This document shows, piece after piece, positions 12,173 through 25,244 of a DNA stretch of 64,000 nucleotides. The stretch is taken from the NCBI RefSeq assembly GCF_036884655.1, contig NC_088340.1, positions 5,787,501 to 5,851,500 of the forward strand, in the 5' to 3' direction. The stretch's first letter is position 1. Each line of letters opens with the position of its first letter. The notes beneath the pieces were generated by a model. It saw only the letters and a list, made by a program, of their open reading frames with translations. It was not told where the DNA came from and searched no databases. The position numbers and the translations under genes are program-made. This DNA is from Musa acuminata AAA Group (lineage: Eukaryota > Streptophyta > Magnoliopsida > Zingiberales > Musaceae).

Positions 12173-12178
12173 TTTATA
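12173..12178 (-). promoter_or_regulatory. TATA box of the lipoxygenase gene
   Basis: TATAAA on the minus strand, about 140 bp upstream of the ATG at 12033, in CCCCTTATAAATG. It implies a start site near 12145 and a leader of roughly 110 bases. Confidence 0.6.
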
Positions 12179-12199
12179 AGGGGAGGAAAGGGTACAACA

Positions 12200-14085
12200 G
12201 GGAATTCAACATAGTTTGCACGCTAGCGCGTCGCCCACATTATTCTGCGCTCACAATAAAGAAGGGGAAATGGCAGCTTCGCGGCATCGTCGTCCGTTGA
12301 AATCGTTGGGGGCAACTGCTCATGCCCCTCGAAATACCAATTTAGCCCCTACAATAAAACAAAAGGAGGAAAACAATATCAGTGCTGCATTTTCCACCGT
12401 CCATTCCATCAGTACAACCCCAAAACCAGCTTTATAATTAAAAAAAAAAGTCAAAAATATTTTTTTCACAGAAAAATAAATTTATTATTTCAAAATCTTA
12501 AAACAACCTCCCTTTATCTAACCTCACATTAAGTATAATTTTATTTTTAGAAATATCTTTTGAGATTTTATACAACAATGATAACAAAAGTGGATCTTAT
12601 CTTATCTTATCATATGATGATGAAACTGAAAAAGACGAAAAAATAATATATAACTTGTGCCTCGATAAAAGATCACAAAAAACCTAAAATCTCAAAAACT
12701 TGTGCCAATACTAACTAATGTGGATCTTATTATGCCAATAATGACAAATTAGTAATGTGGATCTTATCACCATGATAGTAATTACTAATTACTAGTGTGG
12801 AACATGGTTAATGAGGCTTCACCTATGTCTTGCCTGAAACATAGTGACTCACATTATTACGACGTGCAAGATCTAGAATAATACTAAGAAAAATAATAAT
12901 ATCCCAATGATTGGGGAACAGTACATGTGGTGTGGCCGTGTTCTTCGCTGGCGGTCGTGCCTTGTATAATGGAAGAATTCGAAGCAAAATCTAGTGATGG
13001 CGACGGAGAGATTCCATGATTTTATTAGCTACCTTATCTATTAAATGGAAAATAATAAATTAATTAGCGGTAGAAAAATATCTAATGAAGTGTATGCTAA
13101 CAACTTTAACATAATCATCGATGCTTGTCGAAGGAGAAGATGGCAATCTTTTATATCGAATGATCGCGAGGTGCTATGAAAGATTAGATATGATAGCGGA
13201 TATTAAATTTATTTGATATGTTTAAATCAAGCTTAGTATCTGATTTGTTAAAAAAATATAATAAAATCAAATCCGGGTTTACATTTTAGTATTTGAGTAG
13301 TTGACGGAATATTAGTAGAGAGAAGTTGATAGGTATCTTTCCCTTGTTAAATAATAATGGATATATATTTTTAGGGACATCAGTAGTTGACTTGCTTGAG
13401 ATTGGAATTGTACTTATATTTGGATATTGGTTTGTAGTGAGATTTTATTTTGAGTTTAGAGATATTTTTAATTAAATTCAAATCTTAATATGATCATAAT
13501 TATGAAAAAATATTTGATCAACATATCTTAAAACTTTTATTAACATCATTGCATATTGTAAGTGTCCAATCCTAAGCCACTTTAGAGAATACTTTTTGTT
13601 TGGTTCGTAAATGTCATAGATTTAATTGAAATTATTTAAGATGTAAATGACAGTAGTCCATAAAGGATTAGTCAAATTATTATATGTGTATATACAAGAA
13701 AGAATTTGAAAGAGAAAATATACCATCATAATCTAGCAACGATCATTTAGTTGAGCGTCGAATCATTTGTAAGTAATTAGAAAACTAAAATATTAGTTAT
13801 ATCACATATAAAAGATTAAACTAATAAATAAAACATGATTTATATGAATATGAGGAAATAAATAAAAATAATTTAACTAAAATATTAGTTATATCTCGTC
13901 TTAATTTTTTTTTATCAATAACATAATTTATACTTTTACATCTTTAATAAAAATATGATGTTGATGATGAATATGCCTAAATTTACAGTCAGTGTGAAAT
14001 TATTCCTGAGATATAAATGTGTTATCCCTTTAAATTCTAGACGAATTCATCTCTTACGAACCAAAGCATACTACCGACCATACTT
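12200..14085. other. Intergenic, AT-rich, no gene seen
   Basis: Mostly AT-rich DNA. A short imperfect tandem array carrying TGTGGATCTTAT occurs around 12590-12800. No coding capacity or RNA gene could be supported. Confidence 0.55.
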
Positions 14086-14091
14086 TTGGGC

Positions 14092-14342
14092 CACGTGCCA
14101 CGATTAACTCGTTCCTCACAACATGTTATTATTGGCCAACCAAATGGAAGAAAACGATTATATACAGTAGCTTTACAAGCACGTGGCGGCGGCGGTGTTC
14201 CATTCACACGTGCTGAGATGGTGGAAGGTTCGTCGCCAAATGGTTCGGATCGGCGGCGGCCGGTTTAACGCGTACAAACGGTTCGACACCGTGTTATCCG
14301 TTTTCGACGGAGATCCGCGTTGACCGGAATCCGCCGCACGTG
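14092..14342. promoter_or_regulatory. Cluster of four G-boxes (CACGTG)
   Basis: Perfect CACGTG hexamers occur at 14092-14097, 14180-14185, 14207-14212 and 14337-14342, three of them in the ABRE-like context CACGTGGC or GCCACGTG. A TTGACC W-box core lies at about 14320. The stretch is GC-rich, unlike its surroundings, which suggests a regulatory island. G-boxes bind bZIP and bHLH factors; no certain target gene lies nearby. Confidence 0.45.
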
Positions 14343-14750
14343 GCCCCCTCCTCTCCAACGTCCAACGTCAATAATCGAAATTAAATAAATATTTTATAAT
14401 TAATTTAGGTGCTATTATTTTGATTAGTTAATTTCGCATAAAAATATTTAATTACAATTATTTGTCTCATATATGTGTATGTATTTATACCACCCAGGCA
14501 GATCATAAGGCCAGCTGAAATGAAATCGGTGGAGCAAAATAAGACAACAAGCTCTTCACTCTCGGTGTAATTTATTGCTACAATAAAGTAGTTGATTGAG
14601 AGCTTTGTTCTCCACCCTTTTTGACTTACTAATCCTTCACTAGAACAGTAGATTTTTGGTCTACATCACAGGAATGGAGAAAACATCGAATTTTCTAGCT
14701 TTCTATCCTCTTTCCTCATCAGCATCCGACCCGTTGTTTAGAAGCAGAAG

Positions 14751-15002
14751 ATGGAAGTAAACAATTCTTTAAGTTGGGCGGTGGAGATAAGAAAGGAAGA
14801 CCAAAACTTCGTGAGGCAGAAAGGAACAAAGAAGAAAAAGGAGGAGATTGCAGCACCGGCCTTCCTTTTCAAGGGCGAAAAAGTTGCAGACGAGGAGAAA
14901 AGAGCATCTTCGTCTCCGTCCTCACGTGGAGGAAGACGCAGCAGAAACCAGCTGCCATGGAAGAATAATGAGCAGCTTTTCCCTGAGATGTTTGGGAATT
15001 GA
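14751..15002 (+). CDS. Possible small protein of unknown function (83 aa), doubtful
   Basis: An open frame beginning MEVNNSLSWAVEIRK lies downstream of the G-box cluster and of a TATTTATA motif at about 14481. The product would be hydrophilic with a lysine-rich stretch (KGTKKKKEE) and a Ser/Arg-rich segment. I recognise no family. The opposite strand is also open for 152 codons (15196-14738) over the same bases, so either frame, or neither, may be real. A non-coding transcript is equally likely. Confidence 0.15.
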   Translation: MEVNNSLSWAVEIRKEDQNFVRQKGTKKKKEEIAAPAFLFKGEKVADEEKRASSSPSSRGGRRSRNQLPWKNNEQLFPEMFGN

Positions 15003-15199
15003 CAAGCTGTAGACTTAGAACTCCACGATCTCACTGAACCTTCAAGTACAGCTTTCGTTCGCCATCGACGAGTCGCTGTGGACATGTGGGGATGCTTACT
15101 TTTGCAACGGTGACGTATTTTGACTACAAGGATTTCGGTGATGCGTGATGTTTCGGCTCCCTTTTTTATTCTTAAAGAGGCTGCAACGAGCAACACGAG

Positions 15200-18100
15200 C
15201 CTTCGAAAGATGAAGCAAGCATCGCTGTTACCTCAGCCTGAGAGCAACTCCAACTAGTCGTCAGGATGTTAGTCATATAGTATTAATTGAGATTAGCGCA
15301 CAAGGTGAGGATGTAAAATGATGTCATGTTGACAAGAAACACGATAGTAGATAAAAACGTTTATGATCAATCTCATCATTTTTAAGAGGGTAGAGTGTCC
15401 CATGAGATTATACTAAAAATATTATCAACTTGAATCTACGAATCCATTTCATGGAGAAACTTAAAAGGTTCAATCAATCAACAGCATCAAATGAATCACC
15501 TACGCAAGGTAGACTTGCCCTATTGTCTAACTAGAGTTCGACGCGATCGAAATTATTAGGGTTGTATGCTGTGAAACCAAACACGTCTCATCTAGGAAGA
15601 CCACACATCTCATACACCCCACAAATAGGTGAAACATTGTAATCAACAGCAGCTTCTGCAGGGCACAAAGCCATCTGATGAGAACACATTATTGCTCGGT
15701 GCTACTCCTAATTAAGCAGACACCAAACCTTCATGATGTGGTGATCGATCGAGCCTTGTCATATATAGCCACCGTCTCCTTTCAGCTAACCATCTGTGTG
15801 GCACAGATCTCAGCTTTGTACATCAAGTTACACAGTGATCCGACCTTCCTTTTCATGGCCTGTCACATGGGCTGCAACAGTGACCTACGTGAGAGATGAG
15901 ATGATGCGTGTGATCATGAGTCCTCTCTATGTGTATAGTTGTAGCAGCATGGATAGGTAACCTAATTTGTTTGAATTTTTGGAACTATATGGACTTGCAT
16001 TTGTCCACTTGATACCACAACCAGTGGCTGATCGAAAATATCTCAGCAAGTATCATGCTTTGATTGAAGCTTGGGAGTACATAATTTCCATGGTAAAGTA
16101 GGTAAAGCAAAGGACTTTTAGGAGGATGGATTGCATGCTGTTCTCATTTACGGAAGAGAATGTGGAAGATGGACGACAATAGAAATGATACCTACATCTC
16201 AGCAGAAATCTAGAATTCATGGTTAGGATGTTAAATAGATGACTAGTGTTGCTGGAATGTCAACAAAGACGGAGGGATTAAATAGAGGAAGCCATTATTT
16301 GACTCGGAATAGTTTAGGATACCGATGCCTACTATGAAGCTTCGACCTTGATTGCCTTCGCGCGTGGTTGTTCTCAATCTTTTGATATGTTACGGACCAC
16401 CTCTCCTTCAATCAATTCAACGATCTTAATGGTATGATGTTGCAGGTTTGACAATTACCCGCAGGTTTAGATCAGTCTCAAGAAAAGTGCTCAGGTCAAC
16501 TGCACGATAATCTCTACGACTAATGTGACACGAGCGAGATCATGATCTGCACGTAAGAACCACAAAACATGCGGCGGCGGTCACGGCCACGCCATGGCTG
16601 ACGTCCTCCTCGACGCCGTCGGTGCATGGACGCGCCTTCGACATGGATCGATGATGTGCGCAGCAGCTGCGCGGGGACGTACGTCAACGCCATTGAATTT
16701 AATGTGCAAGCATGGGGCATGAAGAACAAATCTGCTGAAGGATGGGCCATTATTGCACTCACAGACCACACTCTTGAAATTGAAGATTGACATTGATATT
16801 GAAAAATGACACTTGATAGTACCTTATTAATGCCTCTGTGATTGATACATTGGCACCATATTAAAAGAGAACGGTTTGAATCGATGAAAGAACCGTTAAA
16901 CTAATTTCAGATGTCCGAATAAGAAATCCAATTAAATATACAGTAATATTTGAATAACTTAAGTTCTCATCTTGAATCTTCAACCTTGATTCTTACAAAC
17001 ACTCTCCTAGTTCTCATGATCATCTATCCCATTATATAACCTCTCAAGTATATGATCACAGACAATTCATTTTTTATCCATACAATTTCTTTTAAGATTC
17101 AACATTACTTGAATTTTCTGAATGCTTAAATATCGAAAGAAATTTATCATGCACGCTCTCAATTTAGTCTTATAAAGTGGGTTGATGTTCTCATTCTTAA
17201 TCAGCTTGCAACATTCTCAAGAAAAGACCATGGTTGAATCATCCTTCAGACAACCAAAATATATCATGTTGCATGCTCTTACATGTATATTTGATGGACA
17301 TAGGCAATAAGTCTTGGATTATTTATACTTTTTGTCACGGCCAGAATTGATCCATGATGATCATAATGAGATAATTAATGAGATGAGGTATGTGAACATC
17401 CAAAGTGAATGATGATCCACTGACTAATTGTGATTTGGGATGAAATGAACACCACTTGTATCCTCATAGCTTACACCAAATCGATTGATGTTGAAGAATC
17501 AACTGATTAGCTATGATTGGGGACGAAATGCATTTTACATTCACAGCTTACTGATCTTGCCGAGTAGCAGAAGTTGACTTGACTTGTACACATAAAACAC
17601 TGCTTCGTCAAGCATGAGATCAAAGCAAGTGCGAAGCCAAAACTCCAACGAGGACAAAAAATAAACCATAGTTCATGTGCTTTTACAATCTCATGATAAG
17701 TTCGAGTTATTATTCATGATGGGGTGTTCTTGCTGGAATTTTAGGCACAGTTTTAATTAGCTTACATTCAGCAACCTAATATAAGTACTATTCAGCAACA
17801 AATAGTAAAAGTGCCAGATAGATTTAAGTACATTCATATATGATATAGTACAAAGTATACTTTTACATGTGGGTTTTAGATATATGTCAAGAATCATCAT
17901 AATAGAAGCTATCGGAATAACAAATAGATGTGGTTATGTTAATCACTACAGTAATAATAGATTATTTTCTATGTTTAATAACTACAGTAATATATTGTGT
18001 TGCACTATGAATTATAATCATAGTAATAAGTGGTTTCATCCTGTAAATGATAAATTCGCTATTGTGTATTTTTTAGCTTACATTAAGCAATCCACAACCT

Positions 18101-19860
18101 TTCATCCTTATGAATCTTAATCAATTGCTCTAGCAAGGGGTGATGAAGCTCACATATATCTTCTTCTTGTTTGCAGTAAATGATCTCTCCGGCCTCGAAT
18201 CAAAGCAATCTTTTGTGAGTAATCTTTGCATCAGTGGCCGTAGTTACTGCGGTGACAAGGGTAATAAGGATGGAATCATGTGTGCTTGAACGATCGTACT
18301 CATCTACAGAGCTGGAAGCAACCTGGCAAGCTTTTACTTGCAATAAAAGCCGCACGTTCCGTCCATCGCTTCGCTCCCTCAGCTCCAATGATGACTGCTG
18401 CCGTCGCTTCGGGCATGACATCTGTTATCCATGTCCTCCTGCTCGCGGATCGGCAGCACAGCCTAACAAAGTTGCCGCTGCTACTCGTGCGAGAACCGAA
18501 GCCATCATCGGAGCCACAGACACAGTACGAGACGACAGGGTACGGCGCTAGTGCTTCCTTGGGGACGACGACGACGACAGCGCATGCTCGCACGTGGGCG
18601 GAGCACGCGTGGGGGACAGCGTCAGACATCGTCCAGTTTTGAGCTGTCCTAAGCATCATCATCGGAGATCTGTTTCCCATTTCTTCCGCTCGATCTTACT
18701 CCATTTCAGCCGAGGGGATGGCGTTGATCGAGAAATTGGAGGACGAATGGGGTATGACATAATCACACTATTAAGTATCAACGAAGGCGTCTGAAACAAC
18801 TCTTATCCTCTCGCATCTTTGCACCGCCGCATTGATTGCCACATTAATTTGATGGGTATGATTTTGATCGTCCGTTTAAAATGGATAAATTTGAAGGTAG
18901 TACTTTATATCACAAAGACTTTCATAGTTCATCTTAAAAACATAAATTTAAAATTTATCTTTATTATTTATTTTTATATAAATAATAATAATTTTATAGA
19001 ATTAATTAAATTCTTTCATCGAAGTTGTCATTGTTAATAGATTCAGGCTGCATGACTCCACGAGAAAAAAATCTTGCTAAAAGACTATGAGGGAGAATAA
19101 AATTGAGGGAGAGAGCATGATATGTTGTCAATCTATCATGATGATTCTTTTTTTATTAATTGAAAATGAGTTTTATGATATTTTGTATAGTGGTAAATGA
19201 TATTATTTGTTTCGATATAAATAATATTGTTTGATTTCGTCTATAGTGAAAGCTATTGTTGGAATCTCTGAGTTAAAGTAGGTAATCAGGATAATTTATC
19301 ATAAGATTCTGAGCTAGAATCTCTATCGATAGAGCATATTGTGATTAATGTAAAGGTGTTGATGCCTTATAAACTAATTTACCGATGTAAAAATATTGAT
19401 ATCTATTAAATGTGATTCGATTTAATTTACGAAGATAGATGTGCTTGGTTGGCAAAATGAATATGTAAGATTGATAGATTTGTTTTGACTAACATTGGAT
19501 ATCCTACATCATTAGATTAGAATTGTAAGACTGATCGATTAATACAAATATAAATATGATGAACTCAGTCACTTATGTCTACCGAAGCCATCCTTACAAT
19601 AAAACCATTATAATTTGTGTTTCATGGGATAACATATGATTACGATTTTTAATGTTATATGTACAAATTAGCCCTTATCGTCAGACGCTTTCATCCTCCT
19701 CATGAAAGATGACCACTTTAACGATTTAGAAAGATTTTAAATAATATGGACGTAAGAAATATGTACGATGGATAATATATTATTACGTATAATAATCACT
19801 AATGTTATTTGTCGTTGAATCTTTACATCGTGATCTAGATGTCAACACAGTTTAGTTTGA
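15200..19860. other. Gene-poor intergenic region
   Basis: Several short open frames exist (for example around 15680-15900, 16520-16800 and 18200-18680), but none resembles a family I know and none has a convincing splice or promoter context. The GC-richer patch 18200-18720 is open on both strands without codon bias, so I do not call a gene there. Confidence 0.45.
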
Positions 19861-20340
19861 TCCTAGATGCGCAAGGTTGTTTACATAAAGACTCGGGTGG
19901 CAGAAGTGAGTATCGGATTGAGTTGAGTTCGGGACTTGTCGCTTGTTTCTCTATCGTCAACTCCTACACACAAGCCGAGGTCGGGAGGGAGATTTTTTGA
20001 CTCGATATCTCTGAAGTTTAAGTTAGTGTTAGATAAAGTAACGGTGAGTTGGTTTTTATACATACCTGTGAAGGAGGGTCGGTCGTACATAGTTCTTTAA
20101 TGGCTGTTAACTCATCGGGAGGATGGTTTGCACCATGCAGATAAGCGTGGATCGACCTGTACAGACCCACATTGTGCGACGCCATTCCGAGCTTTCCAAA
20201 ATGGCTCCGCGGTGTTCGACACCGACTTATGCGACATCGAACAACATGAGGGCATGTGGTCACCTCGTTTAGGTCTGAGATGTTGCGTCGTGTAAGCCCG
20301 GAGGTCATTTGTTGGCCTTGTCGTGGTTGTCCTCTGTTGC
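19861..20340. mobile_element. Relic LTR fragment, related to 55330-55860
   Basis: This GC-richer island in AT-rich DNA shares ordered blocks with 55330-55860: a TTTTTGACTCGAT block with GAAG-TT-A-GTTA following, a TTTTTATAC motif, and the exact 13-mer CGTGGATCGACCT (20146-20158 and 55740-55752). Same block order and orientation indicate two decayed copies of one LTR family. Element boundaries are uncertain. Confidence 0.5.
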
Positions 20341-23300
20341 CACGTGGATGGTACTCAAATGTGGCATATGATTACTTATATATTCTTCACTATAATTTAG
20401 TATTTGATCAATTATATCGATTTGTATAAAAACATAAGATTTTATATTTATTAAAATTAGTATATTTAATTTCATATACAAATTCAAAATAAAAACCAAT
20501 TTTCTAAAGTTTTGTCCTCGCATAATGTCATGAAAATTTCACAAGACGCTGAGAATAATTTAAAAATTTTATATTCTTAATCTCAAACAGAGACTTATGA
20601 ACATCAATCACTAAATATATATATTCCTCCTCCATTTACAACACTGAACACAGTTGGAGAGAGAACTCGTTCTCACAAGAAAACTCATGCACGCATGGCC
20701 GAGTTGCCTTCTCTTACAGTAGACTTCAACTGGTATCAGCTTCAAGAACAGACGGTTTCGATTTATTATTTAAAATTAAAAAATATATATATTTCAATTT
20801 TTTAATTTTTTATCTTAATTTTTTTTAAAATATCATTCTAATTAATAATTTATTAAGTTATTAGAATGGACAGATTCGTTATTTGGAGAGGCATTTGATC
20901 ATTTAGATTTCTTTTAATATTTTTCAGATCCGATTTGAACCAAAAAAGAATCACTAGAACTCGATTTTGATTTGAAACCATTGAATCATTAATCTGACTC
21001 GATTTTGACTTTTGATCGAGTTGTGGCTTCGACGAGTACCAACGAAGAGATAGCATAGTGACGTTGACAATAATGACTGCTCCATCCCTTCCTAAACACA
21101 CCCACACTAGATAGGTACACGGACAAGTGCTTGTGTTCTGCCATCGATGTCTCGACCCAAAAGCCACGTACATTATCTCCTCCATTCATGACACCTTCTG
21201 GTAGGAGGGACCTTTCTCTCGAGAAAGGCAGTGGATAGAGGAAAGAGACAGTGCCTTGAGCTGTCTGAATCGCATTCAATTACTGTTCGCAGGATTGCCT
21301 ATCGATTGTCTTGCTACAGTTAATGGTCCATGCAACACCAGCCAGTGTCCATGGCGGAGGTGATCACCGACAATGATTATTATTGCCTCTATTATTTATA
21401 TGGATACTACATATTATTTTTTATTGTTATCGAGGGTATGAAATTAATATTTTTGATAGACTTAAGCAGGTAATATATTTTATTGGATGTAACATAAGAG
21501 AAATGTACCTCTCTCCCTCTCTCTCTCTCTCCTCGGGCGGGCACGCGGGTGCGTGCCACATACGCCGCAGTCGTGTTCGGCCTCTCTGGAGCATTAAACC
21601 AAACAGTAGACATGCATGCGTGGCCCGGCAGCGGTGGCCGCGCTCACGTGCGGCGGTGGCTCCACCCCCGGGGCGCGGCTTTTGTGGCGAAGGCGAGAGG
21701 TACATGCATCACTGGGATCTCGAAGCCGATGGCGACGGTCCGTACCGCCATGCACGACAGGGAAATCTCCGGCCGTGCTGCCCTGCCTTATGATATGTAG
21801 CTGGCGTCGCGACCTCATCTCAGCAAGTGCTTGTTGTGTCGCCATCTACGAATGAATTCGCGAGAGTGGCGATCATGTTGTCGTCGGATCCCCGTACATC
21901 ATGATGGATGGATGGATCGAAATCTCGTCTTGGCACATCCATGTCGTGACTGAAGTAATGATGCATTAAATGTATCACTGAAGTGTTAGGAAGTACTTTG
22001 GAGAAATCAAAGCGTAAGAAGTAATCAATTGGATGGATGAATGCCAAATTTAGTGGTCAGTGATGTGCTTTTAGATTAATCAAATGTCCATTTTTTTTAA
22101 TGAAAGTAATAAAAATGAGATTCAATTCTTCGATCTTGCTATTAGTTTAAGTAGCTAAGCTAACTTAGTTGGCATTCTTATAAAATACTTCGATTGGGAT
22201 TTTTAACCTTGAATATTTAGTGAATAAGTTTAATAAACTATTATTTGAATAATGTGTGGTAAGTGAGTCTAGTACATTATTGCATAATGATGTTATGGAT
22301 GCTTTAGAGAATATTTTCTTTATTTGTCAACAAGTTTGAGTCTATATTGAGGATATGATAGGTTGCTAATTTATAAATTTTTATTGATAGATTGAAGGGG
22401 ATTGATGCATGAAGTACCATAATGAGGCCAAAGAGCATAGATTTACCTAAAAATGTTTCTATTTATAATATTATGACCCTATCTACGTTCCACATGGAGG
22501 GATATTCTTCGTATCAAATTTGATTCACATGATTCTTATTAAAATGTGATGCTGATATGTGAGCATCATCGACTTATTTTCTTGAGACTGTATTGATTTA
22601 GATTCACAAGTAAATTGAGGATAGGTGATGTTTGGCCATGCTCTAACTTGAATCTTAAACATTGTGTCGAACTTAATACAAACAATAACTTTTTCACGTG
22701 TCTTTCTCTCATAAATAGAAATCTAGACTAAATTATAAGTGAGAGATCTAGATGTGATGAAGTGAATTGTAAGAGTGGTGGATTAGTAGTCCATTTGCAA
22801 GCCCCACATTCCTAACGCATTCTTATTTTGGAGCCAACTCAATTTGATTAGGTTTATCTCATTTATTACGTATTAATGTGTCAAGATCCATTTAGAGTTT
22901 GTGTTGAAAGTTTGTGTTGAAAGGGGGAAAGATATCATAATTGTGTCGGATAATATATATAGAAGGATAAATCTCATAATGGAATCAGATTGAAACTCTA
23001 ATGAGTTGGGTGGAATATATCCAATTATTAGCCAAGCTAATTTGACATCCTTTGGCAAATGTCATATTTTTACACTTTATATCATGTTCGTGAGTGGTCT
23101 TTTCAGTTATTCATGATTATAATATAAATTTGTTTAGATTTAGTCGATGTAAGTTTGAGAATTATAAGAAAATATCTTCTCTTGATCACTTAATTGCTTA
23201 AAACATTAATGCAATAATAATAACAATAATAAGATCATAAAGTTTCAACAATTTACGATCGTGCGAATCTTTTAGGGTTATTAAGATTTGTAAATAGTCA

Positions 23301-25240
23301 TATTTCTAGTAAAATAAAAAATATTTCAATATTTATTAATAATTTTTATAAAAATCTTTTTAGGTCTCATTCAATTTCTCTATATATTACTAATAGTAGA
23401 TCTTTCTAAGTACATATTTATTAATAAAATCTCTTAAAATTATTATAGCTTATTATTTAATTTGCCACTACACAAATCCTATTGTGTATACGTTAATTAT
23501 CAAGGTTAAGAAGTCTAGATTTCCTTCTTATTGGGGAGGTACATGGAGAAACGAGTTAAGCATCATATTACATGTTTGATAAATGATTTATGTGTGCTAA
23601 CTGGTAAAGATTTTGACAGTTAATTTATCACAAGATCCTAAGTTTTAATTCCAATTTTACAATTTACCCCCTTACAAAAAACCTTATAAAATTTTAAAAA
23701 ACATATTTTTTTACATATAAAATAAATAAAATTTGATATGGATATAATGACACATGATACACTATCATTACCTCACCATCATCTCATCGTAAATCAGATA
23801 ACGCATTATTGTTTCCGTCCTATAAAGTTAATTACGTAAAAAAATAATTCAACTAGTCATTACTTGATATTTTCTTAGGTTTGATGAATTTAAATATATA
23901 ACAGTTTTATATATTTAATCATGATCTCAAACATAATGGTTAAAAAATCTCACTATAAAAGGAACCCTAAAGTATGTTTTTCAACAACTAAATTGGCTCG
24001 ACGCATTTACTCCATTTTCAACAACTAAATCTCAGTTGTTTATGATGAAGGCAAGATTGAACTGTATTATTTTCCAAGTTTAATATCAAAAATCTATTAA
24101 AAAAGGATAAAGAGTAAAAAAATAAAATTCAATCTAAAAATATTATTATAAAGGACTAGCATTGACTTATGAACTAGGATAATTGATTGACTTAATAAAA
24201 TTTATCCCATTAGTTTAGATTATAACAAATCATGTCAAATGATATAATAGTTAGACTTAATAACAAGCACCTTATAGAGATTATGAGTCAAAATGTTCAA
24301 AATTAACATATATTACGTCACATATTAATCCAATCCAAAAGTTTAAATTATTTTATTGTGGGCCAACCCTAACCGGACTCTTTCAATTTTCTTAAGCTCC
24401 ATCTCTTTTTTATCTGTCTATCACACATGAATATTTTTTACAGTTTCCTCTATTCATATATAGATTATTTTTTATTTATTTATAAGGATTTAAATTTTTA
24501 TCAAAGTTCATATTTTTTTCTAACTATAGCTTGATTGGCTCAATTTTTTAAAAAGGTTAACTTATATAGATTGAATTTTTATCCATTTGGCTCAAATACC
24601 ATTTAGGAAATCAAATATTTATGAGGATAAATTAAATTGATCAAGATATATATATATATATATATATAATCCAAAAATTTAAGCGATTAGATTATATACC
24701 AATCTGACAGATAAATTCATTTATTTTTATTTCACACATATAAATACTTCAACCCGCTCAATCAAGTGTCTGTCGAGGATTGTAGTCTCCACAGATGCCT
24801 GGATCTATCGATGGCTCTATGAAAGTGACTGTGCACATTACTATCATGGCCATGCTTCCATTGGGCCCTGCCAGGTTGCAAAGGATCCGATAACATTATT
24901 ATTGCTATTATGTTGGTTCGAGCCGTGGGTGCGCGTGCCCGACCATGCTGCAGCTGCTTATTACCGAACCAAATCGAAATCATGGACAGGGTCGATGTAG
25001 AACAGCAGTAGATACATAAACCCAAACAGCCCGACTCTCTTCCACTACTACACACTTATAATTTGTTGCATAACATAACATAAATTTAAAATTAAGTCAC
25101 TCTATTTATTTAATTTGCCCTATTAATTATCATTTCCATAACAAACATAACCTCTCTTACCAAGGAAAATAAATGTTACTATGTAATTATTTCTTTTTCT
25201 CGTGGATTTTTTTGTTTTTAATTTTAGTGGCTTATTATTT
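20341..25240. other. Intergenic AT-rich region, no gene supported
   Basis: Contains a GC-rich patch at 21530-21850 open in several frames at once, a short (TA)n run near 24648-24668, and long AT-rich stretches with stops in all frames. Nothing was recognised as coding. The CT-repeat near 21508 and the G-box-like CACGTG near 21645 could belong to an unrecognised promoter. Confidence 0.45.
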
Positions 25241-25244
25241 TTCT

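Noticed and set aside
18200..18720. Overlapping open frames on both strands (up to 126 codons)
   Set aside because: No family resemblance, no splice or promoter logic, and openness on both strands is explained by local GC content.
21383..21855. GC-rich patch open in several frames (up to 136 codons)
   Set aside because: No frame shows a known domain; frames compete over the same bases, and part of the longest one runs through AT-rich DNA.
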